From Candidatus Aristotella avistercoris (GTDB lineage Bacteria; Bacillota; Clostridia; Oscillospirales; Ruminococcaceae), in NCBI GenBank assembly GCA_904397835.1, contig CAJFOV010000054.1, positions 1 through 52,487 on the forward strand: a DNA stretch of 52,487 bases, given 5' to 3'. Below are positions 29,527-40,354 of the stretch, one piece after another. The notes under the pieces are model-generated. The model searched no databases, was not told where the DNA came from, and worked only from the letters and a program-made list of their open reading frames with translations. Both the position numbers and the translations under genes were made by a program. Numbering within the stretch: the first letter of the stretch is position 1; each line of letters opens with the position of its first letter.

Positions 29527-31071
29527 TTACTCATCTGTGGCGGTACCGCCAACGGTACCGTCGCCGACGCTGCGGGCCCGCTCCACATTCTGCAGATGTT
29601 CCGCATAGGTGGAGGCGTAGTAGACATTGCCCTCAGAGTCGTGGACAAAGTAATAGTAGTTGTTGTTCTCCGGCTGCAGCGCCGCCCGGATGGCATCGAG
29701 GCCTGGGTTGCAAATGGGGCCCGCCGGCAGGCCGTTACACACATAGGTGTTATAGGCGTCCAACATGGCCTGGTTATCGGTGATAAAGGGACTGATGTTG
29801 TTGGTGGCATAGTCCCTGGTGGCATCGGACTGGAGCATGGTCAAGGAGTCGCTGTTCAAGCGGTTGTGGAAGATGCCAGAGATGGCGTACATCTGATCGC
29901 TGTCAGCAGCCTCCGCCTGAATGACCGATGCCAAAGTGATCACCTGATCCAAGGTCAGGCCCAAATTTTCTGCCTGGGTACGCATCTCCGCCGTGACCTT
30001 GCTGTTGAAGTTGTTCAGGAACCGGTTGATGACCGAGACAGGGTTTTCATTGACATAGAAATCATAGGTATCTGGGAACAGGTAGCCCTCCAGCTTCAGA
30101 TACCGGGTATCCGAGGCGGGGATACTATCGACAAAATCATAGCCGAACTCCTCGGTGTTGAGGGCCTCCAAAAAGCTCTCACTGGTACACACCCGATTTT
30201 CTTCCAGAACATTTGCAATGTCCAAAACGGTCATGCCCTCTGTAAAGGTGACGTTGTTCACCACCTCCAGCTCCACATAGCCGTAACGCAACGCCTGAAT
30301 GATCTGGCTATAGCTCATATTGCAGTTAAAGGTATAGTAGCCGGACTGAATGTTGTCCCCCGCACCTTTGAGACCTGCATACAGAGAGAAGACAGCCGAG
30401 TGGTTGATGATATCATTTTCCTGAAGCAGGCGTGTCACGTCGCTCAAGGTTGCCCCTTCCGGAATTTCAATTTCCACATTGCGATCCTCTTGATTCAGGC
30501 CAAAGTAGTCGCTGGAAGCCCCCAAGAGGTAGATAGAGAGCAACAGGGACACCACCAATACACTGCCCACATAGGTGATAACCTTCACCCGATTATTCAT
30601 ACGATTCCATCCATCACGAATGGTAGCAAAAAAACCGTTGGCTTTTTTGCCGCTCTGGCGGGCAGGAGCATCCTCTTCGGCGGCCTTTCTGCGTTTTGCA
30701 GGCTCTTTGGCCGCACTATCCTCTGCTGTGTTCTTCTGCTGGACCGGAGCATGCGCCGCATCTGTCCCCTTCTCCTGATCGTGGGAGGAGGTTCCTGCAT
30801 TAGAAGCAGATGCCTGCTTGACCGCCTCATTCTTTTGTTCCCTTGGGGATGATTTCCCCGCAGGATCTGATTCTCCAAAGTACTGGGCGCGAAATTCGTC
30901 GTAAGAAGCATCCTCATCCACTTGACTGGCACGGGAATGTGTAGTAGAAGTGTTGGATTGTCCGCCAACCGAATGGGACGGAGATTCCGGAGCCGTTTCA
31001 TTTGTGTCCGAAGTGTCTTTGGAATTTTTAATGCTCTCAATGAGTTTGTCAAACTCATCCTGGTAGTTCAT
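29527..31071 (-). CDS. mltG: Endolytic murein transglycosylase MltG (YceG-like)
   Basis: 514 residues: a long charged, low-complexity cytosolic tail (about 1-160), one membrane helix (about 164-184), a LysM-like region (EGATLSDVTRLLQENDII) and the YceG catalytic domain (LEGYLFPDTYDF; LASVIQAEA; GLPAGPICNPGLDAIRAAL; YYYFV). MltG cuts nascent glycan strands at the membrane and sets glycan length. In the active-site block ASIVEKE of E. coli the residue matching the first Glu is Gln here while the second Glu remains. ATG 31071 with AGGAGG 6 bases upstream. It follows the 5-formyl-THF cyclo-ligase gene by 39 bases. Confidence 0.93.
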   Translation of the reverse strand: MNYQDEFDKLIESIKNSKDTSDTNETAPESPSHSVGGQSNTSTTHSRASQVDEDASYDEFRAQYFGESDPAGKSSPREQKNEAVKQASASNAGTSSHDQEKGTDAAHAPVQQKNTAEDSAAKEPAKRRKAAEEDAPARQSGKKANGFFATIRDGWNRMNNRVKVITYVGSVLVVSLLLSIYLLGASSDYFGLNQEDRNVEIEIPEGATLSDVTRLLQENDIINHSAVFSLYAGLKGAGDNIQSGYYTFNCNMSYSQIIQALRYGYVELEVVNNVTFTEGMTVLDIANVLEENRVCTSESFLEALNTEEFGYDFVDSIPASDTRYLKLEGYLFPDTYDFYVNENPVSVINRFLNNFNSKVTAEMRTQAENLGLTLDQVITLASVIQAEAADSDQMYAISGIFHNRLNSDSLTMLQSDATRDYATNNISPFITDNQAMLDAYNTYVCNGLPAGPICNPGLDAIRAALQPENNNYYYFVHDSEGNVYYASTYAEHLQNVERARSVGDGTVGGTATDE

Positions 31072-31110
31072 ACGATGCCTCCTAACCACAGGGGACTGGT
31101 CTTGCCAGCC

Positions 31111-31734
31111 TTACTTCACATTTGCCATTGGCCGCTCCGGCCGAGAAAAGTTTCCACTGGGGAAACAGCCCGCCTGCGTCACAATATACTGCACAGGAAT
31201 GTCGTATTTGCCATGGAGGAGCTGCGGCAGCAGAATCTCCTCATAGCACAGGGCAACTGTGACCCCCTGGTAATTTGCCAAAAAACGATCATAATATCCG
31301 GACCCATAGCCCAACCGGTAACCCTGTTGATCACAGGTCAGGCAGGGAACCACACACAAGCTGTCCCCAAATCCCGTGACCAGCTGCGCACGATCCGCCA
31401 GTGGCTCCATGACACCAAAGGTCCCCTTTGCCAGCTGATCCAGGGATGTGATCCAATAAAAGTCCATCAAACGCGTCCCTGGGATACATCTTGGCACTGC
31501 CACACCTTTTTGTTGTTCCAGTGCCAATCGGATCAGACGGATGGTATCAATCTCCAGCTGTTTGGATACATAGGTCACAATATTCTGGGCCTGTTGAAAT
31601 TGAGGCATTGCCAGCAAATGATTCAAAATTTCATGGTCCATCCGTCCTTTCTCTTCGGGGGTGAGGGCGGATCGCCATGCCTTCATCTCACTGCGCAACT
31701 GTTGTTTGTAGGGCCGCAGATCTATCTTTGCCAT
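31111..31734 (-). CDS. 5-formyltetrahydrofolate cyclo-ligase
   Basis: 207 residues. It has the ATP-binding N-terminal basic segment (KQQLRSEMKAWRSAL), VPRC for the folate site, and the family motif RLGYGSGYYDRFL. It converts 5-formyl-THF to 5,10-methenyl-THF with ATP, recycling a stored folate. ATG at 31734, within the end of the DJ-1 gene (13-base overlap), so the two are co-translated. Confidence 0.93.
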   Translation of the reverse strand: MAKIDLRPYKQQLRSEMKAWRSALTPEEKGRMDHEILNHLLAMPQFQQAQNIVTYVSKQLEIDTIRLIRLALEQQKGVAVPRCIPGTRLMDFYWITSLDQLAKGTFGVMEPLADRAQLVTGFGDSLCVVPCLTCDQQGYRLGYGSGYYDRFLANYQGVTVALCYEEILLPQLLHGKYDIPVQYIVTQAGCFPSGNFSRPERPMANVK

Positions 31735-32264
31735 TGCATCTCATCCCGAACCTGGCCGCTGCACGCCTCCCCCTTTAGGCATGAGAGCAACTGGTAGCCA
31801 AATTGGTCACACACACCTGGGCCCTTGGCCGTGATGATTGTTCCATCCACCACAACGGCCTCTCCAGTTGGCGTAGCGCCAAGCAACTGCTCCTCAAAAC
31901 CGGGATAACAGGTGACCCGCCGCCCTCTGAGCAGGCCCAATTGCCCCAGAACATAGGGGGCGGCACAGATGGCTCCCAGATAGGCCCCTCTCTCATAGGC
32001 GCTCACCAGCGCCTGGCACACCCCCTGGCTCTGACGCAGGTTGTCCGCACCCGGCAGTCCGCCGGGCAGAATGAGCATCTGGGCATCTTCAAAGGTTTGA
32101 TCGGTCAGAACACAGTCCGCCAACACCGAGATTCCGTGGCAGCCTGTAACTTGTTTTCCGCCGACTCCCACGGTGGTCACAGAGACCCCGCCGCGGCGCA
32201 AAATATCAACAGGGGCGATCGCCTCCATCTCCTCAAACCCATCGGCCAAAAAGATATAAACCAT
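31722..32264 (-). CDS. DJ-1/PfpI family protein
   Basis: 180 residues. It has the flavodoxin-like fold of the family, with the nucleophile C100 in GAICAAPYVLG and the partnering Glu in ADGFEEMEA (E11/E12). Relatives act as deglycases, chaperones or in thiazole/thiamine salvage (ThiJ-like); the reaction here is not determinable. ATG 32264 with GGAGG upstream. It is first in the operon with the cyclo-ligase, mltG and the U32 gene. Confidence 0.9.
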   Translation of the reverse strand: MVYIFLADGFEEMEAIAPVDILRRGGVSVTTVGVGGKQVTGCHGISVLADCVLTDQTFEDAQMLILPGGLPGADNLRQSQGVCQALVSAYERGAYLGAICAAPYVLGQLGLLRGRRVTCYPGFEEQLLGATPTGEAVVVDGTIITAKGPGVCDQFGYQLLSCLKGEACSGQVRDEMQWQR

Positions 32265-32350
32265 GATTCCCCTCCTCCATAGATTGCTTCCCCACGCCCG
32301 TCCTCTCCATGACATAGGGAAAGACAAGGCGGATGTACATAATCATTTTT

Positions 32351-32379
32351 ATTTTATCGGAAAATGAAGGATAAAACAA
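32351..32379 (-). promoter_or_regulatory. SigA-type promoter of the DJ-1/fcl/mltG/U32 operon
   Basis: Minus strand -35 TTGTTT (32374-32379), 17-bp spacer, -10 TAAAAT (32351-32356). Confidence 0.65.
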
Positions 32380-32395
32380 TGGGATATGCCTCTGA

Positions 32396-33964
<1,569 letters not shown>

Positions 33965-34059
33965 TCGGCACCTACCAAAGGATCCAATGCTGACAGCCAA
34001 AGGGAGCCCGCCTTCCACCCAATGGGATCGGAGGAACCGACGCCGCAACACGCAAAACA

Positions 34060-34092
34060 GGAGCCAGCTCAAATTGGGCTGGCTCCCGTCTT
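34060..34092. terminator. Bidirectional terminator between collagen-like and VOC genes
   Basis: GGAGCCAGC (34060-34068) pairs with GCTGGCTCC (34078-34086). The minus strand continues TGTTTTG and the plus strand CGTCTTTG. Confidence 0.8.
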
Positions 34093-34104
34093 TGTAAAAA
34101 AGAA

Positions 34105-34473
34105 CTACTTTTTCTCTGGAACCACTTCGATCCAGTAGCCATCGGGGTCCTCAATGAAGTAGATGCCCATGGTGGGATTCTCAAAGCAGATGATTCCCAT
34201 CTCCTGATGCCGGGCATGGTACTCTGCAAAGCGGTCGGTGACAAAGGCCAGGTGGAACTCCTTCTCCCCCAGGTTGTAGGGCTCCTTGCGATCTCTCAGG
34301 TAGGTGAGCTCCAGGGTGAATCCTGTCACATCATCCCCCATGTAGACCAGTTTAAAGGTCTTCTCCGCATCCTCATACTCCCGGGCCGGATGCAGATCCA
34401 GCGCCTTCTCATAGAAGGCAATGCTCCGGTCCAGATCCAAGACATTGAAGTTGAAGTGGTCAAAGCGAATCAT
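34105..34473 (-). CDS. VOC family protein (glyoxalase I-like)
   Basis: 122 residues with one glyoxalase/bleomycin-resistance fold. Candidate metal ligands are H6 (FDHFNF), E in LELTYL, H in FHLAFV and E in WIEVVP, the set used by lactoylglutathione lyase, which converts the methylglyoxal hemithioacetal. Whether it handles methylglyoxal here is inferred. ATG 34473 with GGGAGG 6 bases upstream. It is last in the DUF4080 operon, 23 bases after the ProX-like gene. Confidence 0.88.
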   Translation of the reverse strand: MIRFDHFNFNVLDLDRSIAFYEKALDLHPAREYEDAEKTFKLVYMGDDVTGFTLELTYLRDRKEPYNLGEKEFHLAFVTDRFAEYHARHQEMGIICFENPTMGIYFIEDPDGYWIEVVPEKK

Positions 34474-34496
34474 AAAAATCCTCCCTTTTCTTGTAC

Positions 34497-34988
34497 TTAT
34501 GCCAAGGTCACAAGACTCACCTTGTGACCACACCGGTCAAAATAGTGCAGCAGGCTCTCATAGGAGATCCAAAGGGTTGCAGTGTTGTCGTTGGGATGAA
34601 AACCAAGCCGGGGCTGATCCACCATCTCCTGGTCCAAAAGGACCTGCACCCGGCCCTCCTTGTCATAAAAGACACCCAGAGGAGAGACCGATCCCTGGCG
34701 GACCCCCAACAGTTCCTCCAGGCGCTGCTCTGAGGCAAAGCCCAGTTTGGTGCTGCCGATCTGCTGGGCCAGAGCCCGCAGATCCACGTGCTTGTCCCCC
34801 AGAACCACCAGGAGATAAAACCGCTTGCCTTTGTTATCCCGCAAAAACAGATTCTTGCAGATGGGCCCCCGCTCCAGCAGGCCCTGTTCCTGGACCTGCT
34901 CCATGGTGAACACTGCCGGATGTTCCACTCCCTCATAGGGGATCTCCCACTCCTTTAAGATCTGATAGACCTGCTCCTTTTCGAGCAA
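34497..34988 (-). CDS. Prolyl-tRNA deacylase-like protein (ProX / YbaK-EbsC family)
   Basis: 163 residues with the YbaK/aminoacyl-tRNA deacylase fold (VEHPAVFTMEQ, ICKNLFLRDNKGKRFYLLVVLGDKHVDL, GSVSPLGVFYD). Free-standing members hydrolyse mischarged tRNA-Pro such as Ala-tRNA-Pro; the strain's substrate is not known. The start is TTG at 34988: GGGAG lies 9 bases upstream and it gives the family N-terminus (LEKEQVYQILKEW). An upstream ATG at 35078 adds 30 unrelated residues and has no ribosome site. Confidence 0.85.
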   Translation of the reverse strand: MLEKEQVYQILKEWEIPYEGVEHPAVFTMEQVQEQGLLERGPICKNLFLRDNKGKRFYLLVVLGDKHVDLRALAQQIGSTKLGFASEQRLEELLGVRQGSVSPLGVFYDKEGRVQVLLDQEMVDQPRLGFHPNDNTATLWISYESLLHYFDRCGHKVSLVTLA

Positions 34989-35112
34989 TGTAATCCGCTC
35001 CCTTCCAAACCGTTCTCTGAATGTTTCACAACGCTGTGGCAGTGGACCTCTTGGTCCGTTATAGACCGTAAATGCCATACGGCCGCCTTATCTGGGGTTC
35101 TGTCACCGGCAG

Positions 35113-35466
35113 TTAAACCGTCAATACCCGCACCCCATTCTTGAGATCCTCCGTCAGGGGCAGGCCCATGGAGACCACCTCGATGCCAAAGGCCATGAGC
35201 TCCTCTGTGATTCCATAGCGGTTGGTACAGGCTTTGCAGGCCTTGACCGTGACCCCAACGCTCTGTAGGAGCTTGAGCTCCTGCTGGATATCCCCATCCT
35301 CCAATACCAAAGTGGCAGAGGGGCCCCAGATCACCAGTTCCACCTGGTCCCACCACCCCCGCACTTTGGAGTTGCGGGCATACATAAACGCCATATTCAT
35401 GGCCGCCTGTTTATCCTGGGTGACCCACAGGACAATGAGTTTATTTGGTACCGATTCCATGGACAT
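35113..35466 (-). CDS. DsrE-like family protein
   Basis: 117 residues with the alpha/beta fold of DsrE/DsrF relatives (NKLIVLWVTQDKQAAMNMAF, VELVIWGPSATLV, KACKACTNRYGITEELMAFGIEVVSMG). The CKAC pair may be redox active or bind a sulfane; true sulfur transfer is unproven. ATG 35466 with AAGGAG 6 bases upstream lies inside the end of the radical SAM gene (26-base overlap), so expression is coupled. Confidence 0.8.
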   Translation of the reverse strand: MSMESVPNKLIVLWVTQDKQAAMNMAFMYARNSKVRGWWDQVELVIWGPSATLVLEDGDIQQELKLLQSVGVTVKACKACTNRYGITEELMAFGIEVVSMGLPLTEDLKNGVRVLTV

Positions 35467-37255
35467 GACACACTCCTTTTCCATTGGACGTTGAACATTT
35501 CACAGGATCCTCCCCCAGGGGCAGGGTCAATACTGCCGCCCGCCCCAGGAGATCCCGCCGGCGGTAGTGAAAAAAGCAGAGGACTTGGCCCTCCCATATC
35601 CCCTGCACATCAAAGGGAAACACCTGGCAGTGGACAGCGCGCTCCAACTGGACTTGGGACAGGTCCCCGTAGTCCTGATAGAATGCCTGCACCTGGGGCC
35701 TGGCAAACTGGGCGCGCACCCAGTCCTTTGGAGGCATCGGAGGAACTTGGAGGCCCTCGGGAAGCTTGCGGGGAGTCCGGTGCCGGCACAGGTCGAAGAG
35801 AAGGCGGCAATCCAGCTCCCAGAGATCTACCGCTGCACAGCGCTCCTGGGCAAAGGCGCGCAGCGCCTCGTACTGCCTGCTCTCTGTTAGGGATGAGGGG
35901 GTGTAGCCCCTCTGGAAAAAGAACTCCCCCAGTTCTAGATAGAAGAGAAAGGGCCTGGGCCAAAGGGAGACCAGATATTCCACACCCTGGGAGAAGCGGC
36001 AGCTGTTGTAATAGAGCTCCACCATGGCCTCCACCTCCTTGAGCCGCAGCAAATCCCCATAGGGGAGCACATGGGTCTGCAATACCTCGTAGGGTGGCCT
36101 GTGGCGGTAGAGGATCCCATACCGGGCCGCATCCCGGTACATGCCAGAGCCCTTGAGGACCTTGAGAAAACCCAGCTGCAGCTGTTCCGGCCCCAGGGCA
36201 TAGACATCGTCAAAGCTGCGGCCAAAGGAGGCAAAGTCCTCCCAGGGGAGGCCGGCAATCAGATCCAGATGCTGGTGAATATTTCCGAAAGAGGCGATGG
36301 TGCGGCACGCCCGGCCGATGGTCTGGAAGTCCGTGGTGCGGTCGATGGCCTGGATGGTGGACGCATTGGTGGACTGCACGCCAATCTCAAATTGGAACAG
36401 CCCCTCCCGGGCGGTGCGCAGCAGCTCCAGTTCCTGCGGTCTCAGCAGATGGGCAGCCAATTCAAAGTGGAAGTTGGTCACACCGTTGTCATGTTCGATC
36501 AGGTAGCGCCAGATGCCCATGGCATGTTCCCGGTTGCAGTTGAAGGTGCGGTCCACAAATTTCACCTGGCGCACCTGTCTCTTTAAGAAAAAGTCCAAAT
36601 CTTGGTACACCCGCTCCAGAGGGAGCAGACGCACATTGCCCGCCAGGGAGGACAGGCAGTACCGGCACCGGAAGGGACAGCCCCGGGAGGACTCATAGTA
36701 GACAATGCGGTTGGAGAGATCCTCCCCCTCCCTATAGGGAAAGGGAATCTCTTGGAGATCCAACGGCTCCGCCAAAGGATTTTCCACAATCTCCCCGTTC
36801 CGGCGCCAGATCAGAGACGGCACCTCCCCGTAGGCCTGCTCCCCTCGAACAGCCCGCAGAAGCTGGAAAAAGGCCTCCTCCCCCTCGCCGGACAGGACTC
36901 CATCGGCCCAGGGATTCTCCTGCAAAAAGCGAACACTCTCAAAGCTCACCTCCGGCCCGCCGCAAATGATGGGCACCCGGGGCAGGATCTGTTTGAGATC
37001 GTCCCCCAACTTTTGGACCAGGTCCAGGTTCCAAATATAGCAGGAGAAGGCGATCAGAGCAGGTTCTGCCCGATAGATCCCCTCCAAAATCTGATCCAAG
37101 GGCTGGTTGATGGTGAACTCCTGCAGCTGCACGGAAAAATTGCCCCGCGCCAACGCATAGGCCCGCAGATCCCGCAGGGCCAGATTGGTATGAATATATT
37201 TGGCATTGATCCCCACCAGAAGCACCGGCCCACGCCGGCACGGATGTTCAAACAC
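35441..37255 (-). CDS. B12-binding-domain radical SAM protein, DUF4080 type
   Basis: About 604 residues: an N-terminal cobalamin-binding-like Rossmann domain (GINAKYIHTNLALRDLRAYA), the radical SAM core with CPFRCRYC (C193, C197, C200), and a C-terminal DUF4080 region. Members are widespread in Clostridia and lack an assigned reaction; a B12-dependent or modification chemistry is possible. The GTG at 37255 is preferred because GAGG is 11 bases upstream; the GTG at 37264 is one base from that site. First gene of a four-gene operon. Confidence 0.88.
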   Translation of the reverse strand: MFEHPCRRGPVLLVGINAKYIHTNLALRDLRAYALARGNFSVQLQEFTINQPLDQILEGIYRAEPALIAFSCYIWNLDLVQKLGDDLKQILPRVPIICGGPEVSFESVRFLQENPWADGVLSGEGEEAFFQLLRAVRGEQAYGEVPSLIWRRNGEIVENPLAEPLDLQEIPFPYREGEDLSNRIVYYESSRGCPFRCRYCLSSLAGNVRLLPLERVYQDLDFFLKRQVRQVKFVDRTFNCNREHAMGIWRYLIEHDNGVTNFHFELAAHLLRPQELELLRTAREGLFQFEIGVQSTNASTIQAIDRTTDFQTIGRACRTIASFGNIHQHLDLIAGLPWEDFASFGRSFDDVYALGPEQLQLGFLKVLKGSGMYRDAARYGILYRHRPPYEVLQTHVLPYGDLLRLKEVEAMVELYYNSCRFSQGVEYLVSLWPRPFLFYLELGEFFFQRGYTPSSLTESRQYEALRAFAQERCAAVDLWELDCRLLFDLCRHRTPRKLPEGLQVPPMPPKDWVRAQFARPQVQAFYQDYGDLSQVQLERAVHCQVFPFDVQGIWEGQVLCFFHYRRRDLLGRAAVLTLPLGEDPVKCSTSNGKGVCHVHGIGTK

Positions 37256-37317
37256 CTGTGACACTTCCTCTCAACTGTGGCGGGAAACCGTGCGCCGCCC
37301 CGCTGCTGTACGTTAAC

Positions 37318-37347
37318 AGTGTACCATACCTTTCCTGCGTTGTGCAA
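37318..37347 (-). promoter_or_regulatory. SigA-type promoter of the DUF4080 operon
   Basis: Minus strand -35 TTGCAC (37342-37347), 18-bp spacer, -10 TACACT (37318-37323). Confidence 0.65.
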
Positions 37348-37424
37348 CCGGCAACCTTTTGCCACACACGAGAAATGCTCCAAGGATTCCCAATTTGTTC
37401 ATAGAAGATTCACGAGAGGACTCG

Positions 37425-37453
37425 TTGTGATTATCACAGCTTTGGTGTATAAT
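37425..37453 (+). promoter_or_regulatory. SigA-type promoter of the phospholipase C-like gene
   Basis: -35 TTGTGA (37425-37430), 17-bp spacer, -10 TATAAT (37448-37453). Divergent from the DUF4080 promoter. Confidence 0.85.
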
Positions 37454-37498
37454 AATTGGTACAAAAGTGCATCCATCGAAGGAGATGGGAGGTTTTTT

Positions 37499-38458
37499 AT
37501 GCCTGCATTTATTACACACAACGAATTTGGAAGCGATGTTCTCTCCCACGTCAAAACCCTGGTCCCCTCCGATCCAGAGAGCCGCTTGGCCTTCCGCTGG
37601 GGCCTGCAGGGGCCGGACATTCTCTTCTTCCACCGTGCCATCCGTGGCAACAGCCCTCTGCCGGGCTATGGGAACCGGATGCACCGGGAGCGTACAGCAG
37701 AGCTGTTCACCGAGCTATGCCGCTACGTGATGGACCACAGGGACCAGGCGGATGTCTGCATTCTACTGGCCTATGTCCAGGGGTTCACCTGCCACTACGC
37801 TTTGGACCGGCACACCCACCCTTATATCTACTATCAGCAGGAGAAGTGGAAGGAGAACCTGCCCACAAAGGTCCACCGGGGTGTGCACAACCGCATTGAA
37901 AGCGATATTGATAGCCTGATCTATCTGGCCCGCACCGGCAAGACGGTCTCCCACTGCCAGCCCAAACGGGTCTTTGAGGTGACTCCCTCTGTCCTGATGC
38001 CCCTGGGGATGCTGTACGAGCAAATTCTGAACAAGCTCTACCAGGTTCAGGTGCCAGCTTCCGACGTGGTGGACGCCATTATCAGTGGTCGAAAACTGTT
38101 CTCCCTCATGGTGGACCGCACGGATTTTATCACCTTCAATGCCGTCAAACTGGGGGAGTTTTTGATCCGCAAGCCGGGGCTCTTTGATGGATCCATCAAG
38201 CGCAACCAGCCCGGGTGGGATGCCCTGAATCTCAAGCATGCCTTTTGGCACAACCTTGCAAGACCCGCCCCCCCAACTTCCGCCTCTTTTTGGGACCTGT
38301 GGGAAAACGCCAATCAGGAGGCTTGTGAGCGCATCCGGGAGATGACCCGGTGCATCATTGGTGGTGTGGAGTACCTGCCAGGGGAGATGCTGTCCTTTGA
38401 CGACGGAGCCCCCGTCCCTCAATTGGACCCGCCGATTCTCCCTCCCCAGGAGACATAA
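37499..38458 (+). CDS. Zinc-dependent phospholipase C family protein
   Basis: 319 residues with no signal peptide. It has the His/Asp-rich helical core of the zinc-PLC-like family (FITHNEFGSDVL, WGLQGPDILFFHRA, QGFTCHYALDRHTHPYIYY, HRGVHNRIESDIDSL), including the HxxxDxxxH-type ligands. Cytosolic relatives in Clostridia have unknown substrates, so secreted toxin-like lipase activity should not be assumed. ATG 37499 with GGGAGG 6 bases upstream. The pncB gene follows 65 bases later and is probably co-transcribed. Confidence 0.85.
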   Translation: MPAFITHNEFGSDVLSHVKTLVPSDPESRLAFRWGLQGPDILFFHRAIRGNSPLPGYGNRMHRERTAELFTELCRYVMDHRDQADVCILLAYVQGFTCHYALDRHTHPYIYYQQEKWKENLPTKVHRGVHNRIESDIDSLIYLARTGKTVSHCQPKRVFEVTPSVLMPLGMLYEQILNKLYQVQVPASDVVDAIISGRKLFSLMVDRTDFITFNAVKLGEFLIRKPGLFDGSIKRNQPGWDALNLKHAFWHNLARPAPPTSASFWDLWENANQEACERIREMTRCIIGGVEYLPGEMLSFDDGAPVPQLDPPILPPQET

Positions 38459-38523
38459 AGGCTTTTATTCCAACCACAATGACATATTTTGATTGCTGTA
38501 ATCTTGCAGAGGAGGAAGCCCCC

Positions 38524-39987
38524 ATGGATCAAAACCAAAATTCTCGCAACCTGAGCATGCTCATGGATTTCTATGAGATGACCATGGCCAACGGGTACTT
38601 TGTCAATGGAAAAAAAGACATCACCGCCGTGTTCGACATGTTCTTCCGGTCCATTCCCGACGGGGGAGGATTTGCCATCTTCGCCGGCCTGGAGCAGGTG
38701 ATCGACTACATCCAAAACCTGCATTTCTCCCCGGAGGACATCGAATATCTGCGCAGCAGAAACCTGTTTTCCGAAGAGTTTTTGGCGTACCTGCGGGACT
38801 TCACCTTCACCTGTGATGTCTGGGCCCTGCGGGAGGGGACACCCATTTTCCCCAATGAGCCCATTGTGGTGGTCAAAGGCCCCATCATCCAGGCCCAACT
38901 GCTGGAGACCATGGTGCTGCTGACCATCAACCACCAGTCCCTCATTGCCACCAAGGGCAACCGCATGGCCCGGGCAGCCCAGGGGCGGCCCGTGATGGAG
39001 TTCGGTTCCCGCCGGGCCCAGAGCTATGACGCGGCCATGTTGGGGGCCAGGGCCGCCTACATCGGCGGCTGCGACTCCACGGCCTGCACCATCGCAGACC
39101 AGTACTATGGGGTCCCTGCCGTGGGAACCATGGCCCACAGCTGGATCCAGACCTTTGACAGCGAATATGAGGCCTTCCGCTGCTATGCCGAGACCTATCC
39201 CCACAACTGTGTGCTTCTGGTAGACACCTACAGTGTACTGAACTCCGGTGTGCCCAATGCCATCCGCGTCTTTGATGAGGTTCTCAAGCCCCGGGGCATT
39301 CGTCCCCAGGGGATCCGTCTGGACAGCGGAGACATTGCATATCTCTCAAAAAAGGCCCGTGCCATGTTGGACGCCGCCGGATATCCCGATGTGAAAATTA
39401 TGGCCTCCAACTCCCTGGATGAGTATATCATCCGGGATCTGCTGCTCCAGGGCGCCAAGGTGGATTCCTTTGGCGTGGGGGAAAAATTGATCACCAGCAA
39501 ATCTGACCCCATCTTTGGCGGGGTCTATAAGCTCACCGCCGTAGAGCGGGAGGGCGTGCTGATGCCAAAAATAAAGATCAGCGAGACAGTAGAAAAAATT
39601 ACCGTGCCTGGCTTTAAAATGCTCTACCGTTTCTACAGTAAATCCACCGGCCAGGCCATGGCGGACTATATCACCCTATTCGACGAAGTGGTGGACACCA
39701 GTGAGCCCATCACCATCTTTGACCCACTGGCCGTCTGGAAAAAGAAGACCCTCACTGATGTGGAGGCAAAGCCTCTGCTGATCCCCATCTTCCAAAAGGG
39801 CAAGCTGGTTTATCAAAAGCCCAAGCTCTCTGAGATCCGCACCTACTGCCAGGAACAGCTAAACACCCTGTGGGACGAGGTTAAGCGTTTTGAGTATCCC
39901 CACACCTACTATGTGGACCTCTCCCCCAAACTGTGGCAGATCCGTCAGGATCTTTTGGAGCAGGCCAGCAACACCACTTCCCGGTAG
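38524..39987 (+). CDS. pncB: Nicotinate phosphoribosyltransferase
   Basis: 487 residues. NAPRTase hallmarks include LMDFYEMTMANGYF, EFGSRRAQSYDAA, GTMAHSWIQTF, RLDSGDIAYLSKKAR and SFGVGEKLITS. It joins nicotinate and PRPP (with ATP) to give nicotinate mononucleotide in NAD salvage. ATG 38524 with GAGGAGG 8 bases upstream. Ends at the terminator at 40102. Confidence 0.96.
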   Translation: MDQNQNSRNLSMLMDFYEMTMANGYFVNGKKDITAVFDMFFRSIPDGGGFAIFAGLEQVIDYIQNLHFSPEDIEYLRSRNLFSEEFLAYLRDFTFTCDVWALREGTPIFPNEPIVVVKGPIIQAQLLETMVLLTINHQSLIATKGNRMARAAQGRPVMEFGSRRAQSYDAAMLGARAAYIGGCDSTACTIADQYYGVPAVGTMAHSWIQTFDSEYEAFRCYAETYPHNCVLLVDTYSVLNSGVPNAIRVFDEVLKPRGIRPQGIRLDSGDIAYLSKKARAMLDAAGYPDVKIMASNSLDEYIIRDLLLQGAKVDSFGVGEKLITSKSDPIFGGVYKLTAVEREGVLMPKIKISETVEKITVPGFKMLYRFYSKSTGQAMADYITLFDEVVDTSEPITIFDPLAVWKKKTLTDVEAKPLLIPIFQKGKLVYQKPKLSEIRTYCQEQLNTLWDEVKRFEYPHTYYVDLSPKLWQIRQDLLEQASNTTSR

Positions 39988-40101
39988 TTGGGTTCCCCTT
40001 CTGCCGCTGAGATCCCGTGCGCTCTTTTCAGCATGGGGCAAAAGTATTCTCTCTGGAACACTGCACCCACCCATTTCTCTGAATCCATTTGGGGCCCTTT
40101 G

Positions 40102-40132
40102 GGACCTGCCGTAGGCAGGTCCTTTTCTTTTA
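40102..40132 (+). terminator. Terminator of pncB
   Basis: Stem GGACCTGCC (40102-40110) with GGCAGGTCC (40114-40122), then TTTTCTTTT. Confidence 0.9.
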
Positions 40133-40314
40133 CAAAAATCAGACAATGGCCATGTTGAGGCAGACCATAGCAACCAGCATCCCTGATGCATATTCCCTTC
40201 TATCACTGTTGGACAGCAGCCTTGCGCCAGCATGGTTAGGGTTTTCTTTTCGGGGGATAAGATCCTCTCAGCTTCTTTATGGATCAAAAAGGAGGAAGGA
40301 TTGAGAAGAAATCG

Positions 40315-40354
40315 GGATAAAAAACAGCCACCCCTGCAAAAGCAGGGATGGCTG
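40315..40354 (-). terminator. Terminator of the VWA-protein gene
   Basis: CAGCCAcCCCTGC (40325-40337) pairs with GCAGGGaTGGCTG (40342-40354) with one mismatch; the minus strand continues TTTTTTAT. About 140 bases past the stop. Confidence 0.85.

Noticed and set aside
29930-29960. MltG with Gln at the first Glu of the ASIVEKE-like motif as an inactive enzyme
   Set aside because: The second Glu of the motif is kept (ASVIQAEA) and, from memory, this variant is not rare in Clostridia; not enough to call it inactive.
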